In this document: one piece after another, positions 1 through 11,200 of the stretch
Position numbering within the stretch: position 1 is the stretch's first letter
Layout: every line of letters starts with the position of its first letter
DNA from: Nereocystis luetkeana
Taxonomy: Eukaryota > Sar > Phaeophyceae > Laminariales > Laminariaceae
Direction: 5' to 3'
DNA: 64,000 nt
Assembly: GCA_031213475.1 (NCBI GenBank)
Contig: JARUPZ010000007.1
Coordinates: 3,343,586-3,407,585 of the forward strand
The notes under the pieces: model-generated
Told to the model about the DNA's origin: nothing
Database searches by the model: none
The model's input: only the letters and a program-made list of their open reading frames with translations
Program-made: the position numbers and the translations under genes

Positions 1-364
1 GTGAATTATTGGTACACCCCAACTTGGCAACCGACAGACTCCGGCATCGCAAGGGATACGAGCCCGCAGTATTCCCCGTCGACGCGTGTCGGTTGCATCG
101 ACAACGGTCGACCTACTGTAGCCCATATGACCAGAACCTAGTCCAGACTCCGTGGGGCAGCAAATGCCGAGTGCGACAAGCAAGTACAACTGCGCCAATA
201 ACGTACGTACAATATGTACGAGTACGTGCATAGCCTTTTTCTGAACCACATGGTGCCTTTTCTGGCGGCGGCTGTTCACGATTTACATGACGGACTTATC
301 CATCACCGGAGAGGTTCATGTTTCCTAGTCAAGCGCACAATAAACGCTCATCTGTAGGAAGGTC

Positions 365-918
365 ATGACGATCTACTGTACTATTGTTTTGTTGACGGCC
401 GCGCTTTCGTCGGCATTGGAAGCCCTGCAAATGCCACTCGCGGCAGAGGCTTTGCCTGGTGAATCGGGGATGACCTTCAGAGTGAGCAGACAGTATGCAG
501 AACATCAGGTGGCTGTGCAGTCGTCAATGCCATCGAGATTTTCGCGCGTTTGCCAGGGGGCATGCTACGGCAGTGGAGCCATGTGTAGATGTGTCCTCAT
601 AATCAGTTTTGTGAACAGCACAAAGGTGGAGGGTGTGCTACCTGCTGTGCCCCCGACGAGCTTTCCCGCGACTTTATGCATCCGAAGGATACGAACGCAA
701 TTTGGAAACTTGGTGAGGAGTGCGAATTGTATGCACCCGAGACTAAATATATCAGGCGGGCCACAATTCTGGCCCGCAATGGTGGTGCAATTTCCGAGCG
801 GGTGGTCTGGAGAATACTGTTCAGATCAAACGTTATGATGTACGACGCGTGCGGCATGTGCACTGACGCGATATGCTCAAGGGATATTGTTGTTGTTCTC
901 ACGTTAACTCCTTACTAA
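365..918 (+). CDS. Possible small secreted Cys-rich protein (two frames)
   Basis: An ATG at 365 opens a frame starting with a signal-peptide-like stretch (MTIYCTIVLLTAALSS, then Ala/Leu-rich). That frame runs to 838. A second frame, open from 589 to 918, carries a Cys-rich segment (FCEQHKGGGCATCCAP, later CGMCTDAIC). A 98-base GT-AG intron at 509-606 would join the two frames in phase 0, giving about 150 residues. A one-base frameshift near 585-595 would also reconcile them. I recognise no family. The 98-base intron would be far shorter than those of the two well-supported genes here, so this is tentative. Confidence 0.25.
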
Positions 919-2599
919 TCAAGGAGTCCGTGGTCACTTAAAAAGGTGCAGGAGCCCTAGGAAAATCCGAAAAACCATGTAAAAAAATATATATATCGGC
1001 TGGGAAGCACTAGCCTTGCCACCTGAAAACACACACGAGACGAAGAAGGCGGACAACATTACATGAAACCAATGTGCAAACTGAATTCACGTGGCCGCGG
1101 GTATCCACGTCACTGCAGCATAGAGCTCCCGACCCGTTCTACGATAGAGGTAACATTTCCGCTATTTTGTTTCTGAAAGACGGGGTTCCTTGACCTGAAG
1201 TCGTCGGAATGCCAATCTTGATTTCGAAAAAAACGTTTTGTAGACTCGGGCCTTGGGACTATTCGCTGCGATGCAATTTGATTTTTTGCTGAAGTCGGTT
1301 TTCGGGTGAGGTATGGAGCTCCTCAAGTGAGGAGCCTCAGAAAATTCAGGGTCAACCTCTATCATCGTAGAACGCCTCTCCCCCCGTTCCCACAACTAAC
1401 CAACTCGTGGCAGCTGACTACTGCGTGTTAACCCGCTGACACTACAAAGATGGTGTTTTCTTGTGCTGGGCGTTTTCTTTCAATCAGCGGTTGGTTTCCT
1501 TTGTCTTGATTATTCCACAATAATTAACTGTAGCATGCTGCCCTTGCAAATTACATCCACCTACTACGGCCGGTGCAGAGCTTCTGAGAACGGAGTGCGC
1601 TTGAGCTACGAGTAAATAAATGTGAAAGTGTTTTGTTTGTTTGTTTTGTCTGTTCCAGGGGGCTGCAGGAGCAGTGAGCGACGAAGACTGCTTCTGCGAC
1701 GTGTTGCCCCCGAGGAGGATTCACGAGCGCTTTGCTGTCGAGAGGCGAACGCAAATTTGGCCAACATCATGAGACTACGTTTTGTTTGGGAAACTACGCG
1801 ATTTTTTCAATCTACACGAACAATAGAATGTACGATGCGCGCACATCTATGAACCCGGTGATGATTTCTACCGTGCACGTTCTTTCACCAGCACGCGCTT
1901 GTTAATACTTCCTGACTTCACCCGGCCGGGCTAGCTGCCCACTCACGGCGAGTGCTCGCGACGTTATCATAGGCAACTGAACCGTTCGCTGCAGACAAAC
2001 ATCGTCTGGCCCATTAAAAATACCAAGTCTAAGAGCAAAGACAAGAAGAAATACGTACATTTTGTATATAGATAGATAGCATCAAGGCAAGCGTACACTG
2101 TGGACAAATGTAAATATACCCAAAAGCTGTAGTGCTCGTATTTCGGCAAGTACCAGTTAATAGATAAAGGAGGCAAGTTTGCCTGTTACATGCCGTAGGC
2201 CGTGTGCTTTCACCGGAAACGAAGCGAAAATACAAACGAATTATAGCCGCTCTCAAAACAAGACCATAGCAGCACTCCAAAAGTGACCAACTCGAGACAA
2301 CTTGTGCGGCGAAAGAAGTTCCACGCGCTAGCCCAAGAACACCCGCTTCTGTAGGTGTCGAGTTTGTGGAAATCGGTGCGTACAGCTCTCAAAACCAGTA
2401 CTACTGCAAAAACACGACGTACAGACAGATAAACCCTGAAAGCACCGCTTTACGACAGAGTTGTTTTCGCCTATTATAGACGAAAAAGACTTCGGTCGGC
2501 TTGATCTCTCGTTTTTGGCGCTCCGTGCCAATGCATTTCAATTGCCGGCTCCAGGTAGGACCATGGGGCCGCGGCCATTTTTGCCCGATGCTCATGTGT
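919..2599. other. No supportable gene
   Basis: Only short, mutually overlapping frames with no recognisable motif. AT-rich patches lie at 980-1000 and near 2060-2080. I see nothing else here. Confidence 0.5.
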
Positions 2600-2945
2600 G
2601 AAGGTATTGCCTACTACTGAGCTATCGGGGGGTACAAGGTCGATTGATTACCCAGCCCCGAGGGTATTCTTTATAACACACACCCCCCTCTGAACGGCGG
2701 GATCTTTGGGGCGTCGGTACCGTACACGGCCGTACGCTGACCTACCCGCTTCGTTCCAATACCTCCTGGGGAGCCAGGGAAACATGTTTTTAGGGACGCA
2801 CGCGCAATCGTTTGTATGCGCAAAATAAACGTTCGACGTGAGGTTCGAACCCGTGTCCCGCCGACGACGCCAAATGCAAAGGTATTTCCTTCTTGAGCTA
2901 CCGGTATAGGGGTAAAAGGCCGATCGATTACCCAGTCCACGGTAA
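2600..2945 (-). repeat. Two tRNA-like modules, probable SINE pieces
   Basis: On the minus strand, 2945 down to about 2825 has a tRNA-style A box (GGTAGCTCAAGAAGG) followed about 35 bases later by a good B box (CGGGTTCGAACCTC). A second module in the same orientation at 2680-2600 has GATAGCTCAGTAGTAGG and the same flank (GGGTAATCgATCg-type) but no clear B box. The spacing fits a tRNA-derived SINE or a decayed tRNA gene. I could not fold a convincing acceptor stem or anticodon arm, so I do not call a tRNA. Confidence 0.45.
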
Positions 2946-3005
2946 TGTGATATGATCTACAGTAGTATCGGGCTACAGAAGAAGTGTTTTTGAGCTAGCC
3001 CGTAG

Positions 3006-3128
3006 TGTCAAAGCCCTGTGGATACTCTAAGAGTATTCCTGGGGCGCTGAAGTTCCCTCGGTAAACAAGAATCAAAGCCCTGAATACCCTAAGAGTATTC
3101 TTGGGGCTCTGAAGTTTTTCTCGGTAGA
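3006..3128. repeat. Tandem duplication of about 60 bp
   Basis: The phrase AAAGCCCTG...CTAAGAGTATTC.TGGGGC.CTGAAGTT...CTCGGTA occurs twice in direct tandem, once from about 3009 and again from about 3074. The copies differ at a few positions. No coding frame spans both. Confidence 0.7.
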
Positions 3129-5171
3129 TAAGACAGCCATAAATATAGTACTCGTAGGGCTTTCGTAAGGACGCAAGGGATGCTCATAGGACAAACGACG
3201 CTGACACTCATGCGTCTCCTGGTTCCCGGGTTTCCGGTCAGTCCAGTATCTAGATGTTTCATTGGAACAGAAAACACATCGCCAGTTTAACATGCTCCGT
3301 TTACTGGTTCGTGTTTACCAGAGAGCGACGGTGACTCGAAAGAAGTTTCTTCACAGCAGCTTATATTTCTCTCGAGATTGATCTCCCGCCCGTTCTCAAC
3401 AGAGGCCTGCATACGTCTCGACTCAGAGGTGCTGCAGTGATCGAAGTAGGTCCAAATTTGGGGTGCACAAAATGAGACCAAAAAGGAGCTATCAACCGCA
3501 AGCTCAGGATTCTTGTAAATTTGCATCAACTATTCTACAACTATACGAAACACTTCTCTTGGTTGCAAGTCCCTGGCTCTAATTCCAAGTCGCATACATA
3601 TGCTGCCGAAACGCCTACGCGCGGGTACTTGACGCATCCTGAGGACGCCAGCGTCCCTTTGAAGACAGCATTACCCGTAGAATTGGGTTTTACAGTACTA
3701 GTGGTAGACTACAGAAGTATATCCTACCTGGTATACTGTAGTAGGGTTTGGCTACTCCTTTGGTTAGGAGCACCGGCAGGAGAAGAATAGACCAGCATCC
3801 GAGGAAAGTTCCTCGGGCAAGTGCATTTAGCCGTCTAGCGGGTTATAATGGAAGAGAGCAGAATGGGCTTGATGCCTTGAATCAAGCCCCTATCGAATCA
3901 CGCTCAAACTGCCCCCTTTTCTCTCATCATAAACGGGATAACACGGCAACGAAAGAAAGAGGTCTTCGGAACAAGAAAGAGAAGCTGACTTCCGAGCCAG
4001 TTCCTGCATTCCACCTCCCTTACCACGATAGATACTCGGGTTCTACAACACAGTAATACTAATAATCCTTACCAGGTACAACAACATAACACATGGCTGC
4101 CAGGTGCCCCCTCTGCTGCGACGCCACCACGAGCGCTATAATAGTTGGAACCTCGCCGTGAAAATAGAAAATAGCTACCAGGTACACATTCGAACGATCC
4201 CGTTTAGAGCTACGTACGCCGAAGATATTTAAATCAGCTCAATTAGTTGGAGGATGTGGGCTATTGATCAAAGGCCTCACAAGATCAGTCATCTACGACG
4301 CCGAATACGTACGTACGAGCCATTCTGGGGAAAATGTAATGACCGTTTAATCTCCACATTTGTCCCCCAACGGTCTTTACAAATAATCCCCGTTTTCTCA
4401 AACAAAAGCCCCTGCCCAGTCATTTCTGGTCAATCGACGTTCGGATTTGGGGGGGGGCGCTGTGTCTCGTTGCGACAATAACAGCAACACGCTGCAACAG
4501 CAGCAACGATATAGATACGTACCCAGCCCCTGTGGTCGTACGAACTCCAACAAACTCCTATGCGTATGCATGCTGTCGGGGTGTCGAGATGGCCCTGCCG
4601 CTGATTTATCAGTTGAGCAGTTTGGATATTTTTGTTCTCGCTCGCATTCGCTTGTCACAGCTTGCCATGGCCGCGTCTTCCTCTACCGCTGCTGCTGCTG
4701 TGATCTACTGCTGTATGTCTCCAGTCTCGGGGTTGTCCGGAGGCAGCACACGACTGCGCGGCGTCTGCTTGTTGCTTGTCGCAGCAGCTAGCTGCTTGCT
4801 GCACGGTCGTCAGATGCTTCCTCCATCAAGCTGTGAGGCGCTTCTGCTGCAGGCGCTGCCGTGCTGCATCGGCGGCAGAATTAGCCAGCTATGTGATCAT
4901 GTCATCATCCAATCAGCGTACGAATTTGTTCACAATCTTGATTGTGATTGGTCTACATGATAATTTCTCAATAATCCCTATCCAGACATTCAAATAGCTT
5001 TTATTGAAACCCTCGTCCTTATACTAACATTCAATGAAACGAAACTGCCCATTAAACACTAGAGAAAACCAATCTCGCCACACCCCGAACACAGCAAGTC
5101 CATTCATAGCAAGCCTAGCAGCACAGCAGCAGCAGCAGGGTGTGCTGTCTTTCACCTACTAAAGTTCCGTG
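3129..5171. other. Upstream region of the PRMT9-like gene
   Basis: No gene recognised. The stretch includes a G run at 4450-4457 and CTG/CAG-rich sequence at 4485-4860 that opens frames on both strands by composition alone. The promoter of the PRMT9-like gene should lie toward the right-hand end, but I see no convincing TATA box. Confidence 0.4.
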
Positions 5172-5273
5172 ATGGACGCGGATGATGCCATGAAGACGTT
5201 GGCCTCTGTGCAGATGGCCCGGGATCACGCCTCTCGTGGCAGGCACGGAGCTGCAACGGCCCTACTGATGAAG
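5172..5273 (+). CDS. PRMT9: PRMT9-like exon 1
   Basis: The ATG at 5172 starts 34 codons ([20 protein letters not shown]...), ending AAG|GTCTGC in phase 0. The helical, Ala-rich sequence fits the first helices of a TPR, and an upstream in-frame GTG is not needed as a start. It lies 12.3 kb from the next exon, so its membership in the gene rests on phase, composition and position. It is the least certain of the eight exons. Confidence 0.6.
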
Positions 5274-8200
5274 GTCTGCCTCGTTGCTGGTTTGAATCCG
5301 AGTAGACCGGGGGGCAGACTTCTTGCGTTTCGACGGCCTGCCGTACTCCTGCTGCCGCAGATGTAAGAGGGGGAGACAAACAGCAGGGTGGTCGTTGCAA
5401 TGGAGCAGTTGTAACGCCAACGCATCCCATACCGCCCTTCGTGAGAGTTTGGTTAATTCGTAGCAAACGTTTTTTTTCGACAAACACGTACAACACGAAT
5501 GTCCGTACGCATCATGATGATATTATGATGATTGGTGACTCACTTCTCTGAAATCCTGCCTCTGGTGACAAGAAAAAATGCATCTCGATGGCAGGAAACC
5601 AAGAGGTAGGGAAAATGGTGCGCACGGGAGTACCATACTGCTGTACCAGTCCGTAAGAGAAACGGTACTAGCGAGCTGTGGTATACCATCCCGTATCACT
5701 TGCAACGACGTAACGCAAGCGACGATGCCCATCGTATTATGTGTACAACACTCGAAAAAAAATAAGATAAAAATGGAAAAAGAAAAACACGAAGAGGATT
5801 AAGGGCTTTAGAACCGCAGTCCCGTTCTGGGGACAAACCAGTCAAATTTCAAGTAGTTTTGTCCCCAAACGGGACCGCGGTTCTAAAAGGCTTAACGGGG
5901 AACGCTACGACTTTACGTATGAAAGTAAAAATTTGATTTCAATGAATTTTAATTTTATAGATTTCGAAAAAAAACGTGTTTGTGTCCTATCGGGGAACAG
6001 CGTACTATTAATATATTATAGTTGTCAATCAAAAAATAATTCGAAAAAAAAGCACCGCGTCACACAACGCCCAGCCGACAAACAACGACGCGCGTAGACG
6101 AGAGCGAAGGTTTGCGCTGCCGCGTGCGCGCCGCCGCCAGCCTCTTTTTCTTTTTGGTCGCGCAGGATAGGAAACTATCACTCTCAGGGTGTCTTGGGTG
6201 GACGGAGGAAGCCCTCAAGCGCCACGTGCGAAACAGCAGCGGTGATGCAGCTATCGAGGTCTCGAGCGTGTCCTCCGTTTTTTTGCGCGTTTGCTCGGTT
6301 TTCGTGATTTGTTGGCCGATCGAGCAGGACGAAAAATTGGGATTGCGGCCGCCATGAATATTTTTGAGGCGCCACGGCCGGGATACGATGTGCTATGGTG
6401 TGTGGGCGTGGGCGCGGCTATTGCTCCGGTCACCTCCCGTTGAGGTTCGCGTTTTATCGCCTCGATCGTGGTCACCGAAGCGGCCAAGAATCGCCCCAGA
6501 CTCCACCGAGGGTGTTGACCCACCATGAACATGCTACGTCAAGACCGAGGAACTCCCAAATTCCAAATTGAAACTTGAAAAAAATCACACGAAAAAAAAT
6601 CCGAAAGACTTTCCACTTAAATTCAAATTTTCTAATTTGCCTGCTTGGTCGTTCACTCTTCGGCCGATCAGATGCAAATTAAATTATAATAAAAACAAGA
6701 AAATCAAACTGAAAAAAATAAAAGTCCCCGTTAAGATGGGCCCTAAAAGGAACAAAACAGAAAAAAGAAGGAAAAAATAAAGCAAGAAAAACACGAAGCA
6801 AAAATGAGCTCAGGGCGCAGGCCGAATCACGAGGACAAGGTTGCTGCTTGCTGGTACGATCAGTCCTATGATGGGTCTAGCTGATGAGCCAACATAAGGA
6901 CGTCTCAAGAAGATCAGACGGAAGGCAAGAAGACAACAAGAAGAAGGTAGAGACAAAGACCCAACGACGAGCAAAAAACGAGCAGTCGTATGTCCTGCTG
7001 GTGGGTCAAGGACGACACTAAAAGGACAGAGACAGACCCACCGAGGGGGAGTAGGAAACAAAAAGAAACGTGAACAAAATCGGAAAAAAAGGACAAATAT
7101 AGCAAAGGGTCTCACGAATATCATAATAAGGTGACGCAGCCGACGCGAATGGCAGGGTACGGGGTGGGGGGAGGGGGGGGGGGGGCGTACTCATTTGTTG
7201 CTTGCCTTAGTCCTTTGACCATTGACCACGCATCCCTTTCGAGACGGAGCACCGTTCCTACTCCTAATAGAGACACCTCCAACAATTGGGCGCTCATTAC
7301 GTTGTTTCCATATATTACATAGAAACTTTTTGTTAATCTTATCCCCTTCCTGTTTGGCCGCCTGTGGCCACCATCTATCTCCTAGAATAGCGATCGTTTT
7401 CTCGCTGCTATCTAGTGTGTTAAACTCCTCCATGTCACCTTCTTCTATTCCCCTCATCTCCTCTTCTAACACATCCCGTTCCTCCTTGTATATTTCACAT
7501 TCTCCTACTATGTGAGTTCTACTCTCTATCGCTTTGCCACACGGGCACATCTGTGCATCAATTTCCTCCTCCGCCCGGCTACTGGTATACCTCTTTCTTC
7601 TTTCTGGCAAGTCCAGGCCGCCTACACGAAACCGCAGCTTCAGCGTTTTCGCGAGTCCATTGGGCCGTGCAGATACGTTTTCATTCCTATTCCTTCCCTC
7701 AATCTCCCGTATATCTCTAGGTGTTTTTCCGATTCCACCTTGTTTCGTAGCGCTAGCCTTTCCCTTCTTTCCATCCTTTCTTCTACTTCTGCCTTGTACT
7801 TCCCAAACTTCCCGGCGAACATCACCTCTTCTTGGTTTCCCCCTATATCCTTCCATACTTTCTCAACTACGCTATCCCACCTTATTCCAGTTCGCCCTTT
7901 TGTTACTTTCTCCCATATAGCTTTATCAACTATGGCCGGCAACCTCTTTTTTGGCATGTTCCTTACTTTATATTGCCATTTCAACTTTCTCATATCCCTG
8001 TCGGTCTTGAGTGGGTGCATTCCCAGTTCTGCTCTTAATACTGTATTACTAGTCGTACTTGAGCATCTTGGGATTTTTTTAGCTGCTGTCATCTGTACTG
8101 TTTCCAACTGTTTTACGAGTTTCGCATTCCCTTCCCATACTTCTCCTGCATATTCTAGCTTTGGCATTATCACATTCGTCAGGATACATCTCGTAATCCT

Positions 8201-11200
8201 GGTGTGAAGGTGCGAGTCTGTTAGGATCGCATCCATCTTGCCTATGTGTGCTTTACCCTTTCCTATTACTTTTGCTATATGTGTATCCCAAGAGCAGTCT
8301 TTTGAGATCTCTACGCCAAGGTACGTATACTGGTATACGATCGGCAATTCATCTTCTCCCCACTTCCAACTGAAATTTATCGGGTTCACCTTATCTTCGT
8401 TACAAACAACTACTGCGCATTTCTTGACGTTCGCCGTCACCCTCCCTTTCCTAGTGTATTCTAGCGCGTTCTCTATTTGTTTCTGCAATCCTTCGGGTGT
8501 TTCTGATATCCCCACGAAGTCATCAGCAAACATCAATCCCGACACTGTATCTTCCCCTACCGTGACTCCCTGCCTAGCTGCTTCAACTGCTACTATCAGG
8601 TCGTCAATATATATCTTGAATAGGTTGGGTGACAGCGTAAATCCCTGTGCAACTCCTTGTGAAATATCAACATACTCCGATATTTCCCCGTCCAGCATCA
8701 CAGCACTTCTCGCACATTCCGTCATCTTTTTCATCATTCTCCACATATTTCCTCTGATTCCTATTTCCCATAGTTTTTTCCACAATCCATTTCTCCATAC
8801 TGTGTCGTAGGCCTTCTGTACATCTAGAAAGAAACAGTACGTTGGTAGTCCCGCGTCTTTCCTACCTTGGATTATCTTACCTAGAGTGTACACATGGTCT
8901 ACGCAGCTACGGTTTGGCCTGAACCCTGCTTGCCCTTCGCTTATGTTGTCTTCCTTCTCCATCATCGTTCCCATTCTATCGTTCAAAATCTTACAAAATA
9001 TTTTGCCTACTGTGCTTAGTAGCGTTATCCCTCTATAGTTCCCCGGGTCAGCCTTATCTCCTTTCTTGAATAAGTTTACTACTACTCCTTCTCTCCACCT
9101 CCTGGGTGCGTACTCGTTTTTCCATATCCAGTTATACAACATAACCAGCATGATAAGCATTCCTTCTCCCCCGTACTTCATAAATTCATTCACTATTTGG
9201 TCTGCCCCTGCTGCTTTTCTATTCTTAAGTTTAGCTACACATTTTTTTACCTCTTCCCTTGTGAACTCTCTCTGTAACCCTTCCGAACCACTGTCTTCCC
9301 TTTCTGATGCATCTACGTTCGCCTCTGCCCACGCGTTGATTCCTTCTCGAATTCTGTGTCGAACGTTTCGTTGGCTGTGGGTGTTCCTAGCTTACGGTAA
9401 TGCTCGACAAGTACTTTCCTTTTTCCCTTCGAACTACTAACCATTTTACCGTTCTGTGCTCTTAAGGTAGCTATTCCCGTGTCAGCCTCTCCTGCTTGTT
9501 TGCCCAGTATCCCTTTTATCCCTACCCACATCTGCTTCATCCCTCCCTCAAAGTCTGCATTCGTTTCATTTACTACGTCTTTCCATATCCCTTTCTTCTT
9601 CTTCTCTACCATCTCTTTTACTTTCTTTCTAGCTACATCATATTCCTCCCATCCTGTTGTAGTTTAGCTCGATGTATACCTTGCGTGTGCCTTTCTCCTT
9701 ACTGTTATAGCCTCTTTTACTTCTTCATCCCACCATTTTACTGCTCTGTTGCATACTATCAACTTTTTCCCTATTACTTTACTTGCTGTGGTCTTGACCA
9801 ACTTCTCCCATCCTTCTATTATCCTAGCTCCTGCATCATCCCTCTCTATATCGTTCCTTGTAGTACCTATTATTTCCAATAACTCGGAAAATTGCTCTGC
9901 ATTTTTGGCCATCTCTTCTTGGAACTCTTCCCGTTTCTCTTCTACTTCTAGTTTATCTATTCTCCATCTGTGTAATTTCCTACCTCGTCTTTGTTTGATA
10001 ACTCTTGTCTGTCGACTGTCTGTCCATATTAGACAGTGATCCGTAGTTCCTACGTCCGCTGCGCATATATGTAGTTCTGTTTCCTTCGCACTTCCGTTTT
10101 TTACTACTATAAAGTCAAGGATAGAGCTTTCTCCTTTTTGTATGCACTGTCTAGTCCATTCCGGTTCTGCCTTTTTTACTCTGTCGTTCAACGTCTTCAT
10201 CTCGTTGTGTTTGAGGAACTTCAACATCTCTTCCCCATTCTTATTTTTTGTTACTTCCCCATACTGTCCAATGCTCTCATTCAGCTTGCTTGCCTTCCCA
10301 ATTCTTGAATTAAAATCTCCCACTAGTACTACTTCTCCTTGCCTCTTATACTTCTGTGCATCTACTGCTACTTCTCCGAACTTCCTCTGTATATCTTTTA
10401 TCGTATTCTTCGACTCTGGGGGCATATAGATGTTTCCTAAGAAGTAATCTTTCGCTCCCCGCTCCCCTGGTATCTTAATCTATGTGCTTTCGTCGAATTT
10501 AGTGTCTTTGATCACCTCTATTATGTCACACAGGTATTCTTTGACTAGGAACCCCACGCCCCCCGACCCCCTATTCTTGCTATTCTGTCCCTTCCTCTTC
10601 TTCCCTATCCATGCGTACTCTCCAACTTTGCATCCTATCTCCCCCCCCTCTTTCTCCCATGACTCTTGAATTCCCACTATGTCTAGGTCGCGCTTAGTTA
10701 CTTGTTCCACAATTTCGATCCTTTTTCGTTCATCCGTGGCGAACCCACATACGTTCCATGATCCTATTCTCAGCCTCTTTTTCGTTTCACTATCCGCTCT
10801 AGTCTTACCTGTTCCTTCTCTGTTGTCGCTACGAGTATTTCTGTCATCTCTTCTTTGAGCATTCTTTCCATTTCCGTTTCTGTTTTTGTCTTCTTGTTCT
10901 ACGCCCCTATGTTTCTCCCCCATTCCCTTTGGACCACTTGCTATTTCCTGCCTCCCCTTACCTTCGTTCACCCTAGAACTACGTCTTAGTTTCGCTATTC
11001 CATTAGCTATACATACTCTCCATCCCAGTCTTCTAACCCATGCCGACACTTTTTCTGTCTCTATCCTCTGCCACTCCATGCTCGCTTTCGGCTTTAGCGT
11101 GACTCGAAAGTGTTCTCCATCTCGTTCTACGTTTCCTATTGCAAAGCAGTACAGTCCTACTTCTTCGCGCTTCCTCTTGAACTCAATCCTCGTCATGTCG

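Noticed and set aside
4447..4960. Overlapping plus-strand frames upstream of the PRMT9-like gene
   Set aside because: Kept open by CTG/CAG-rich composition. No motif and no consistent start or splice sites.
7512..8207. Long plus-strand frames opposite the L1 LINE
   Set aside because: They are antisense shadows of the RT and finger coding sequence. The minus strand carries the recognisable motifs.
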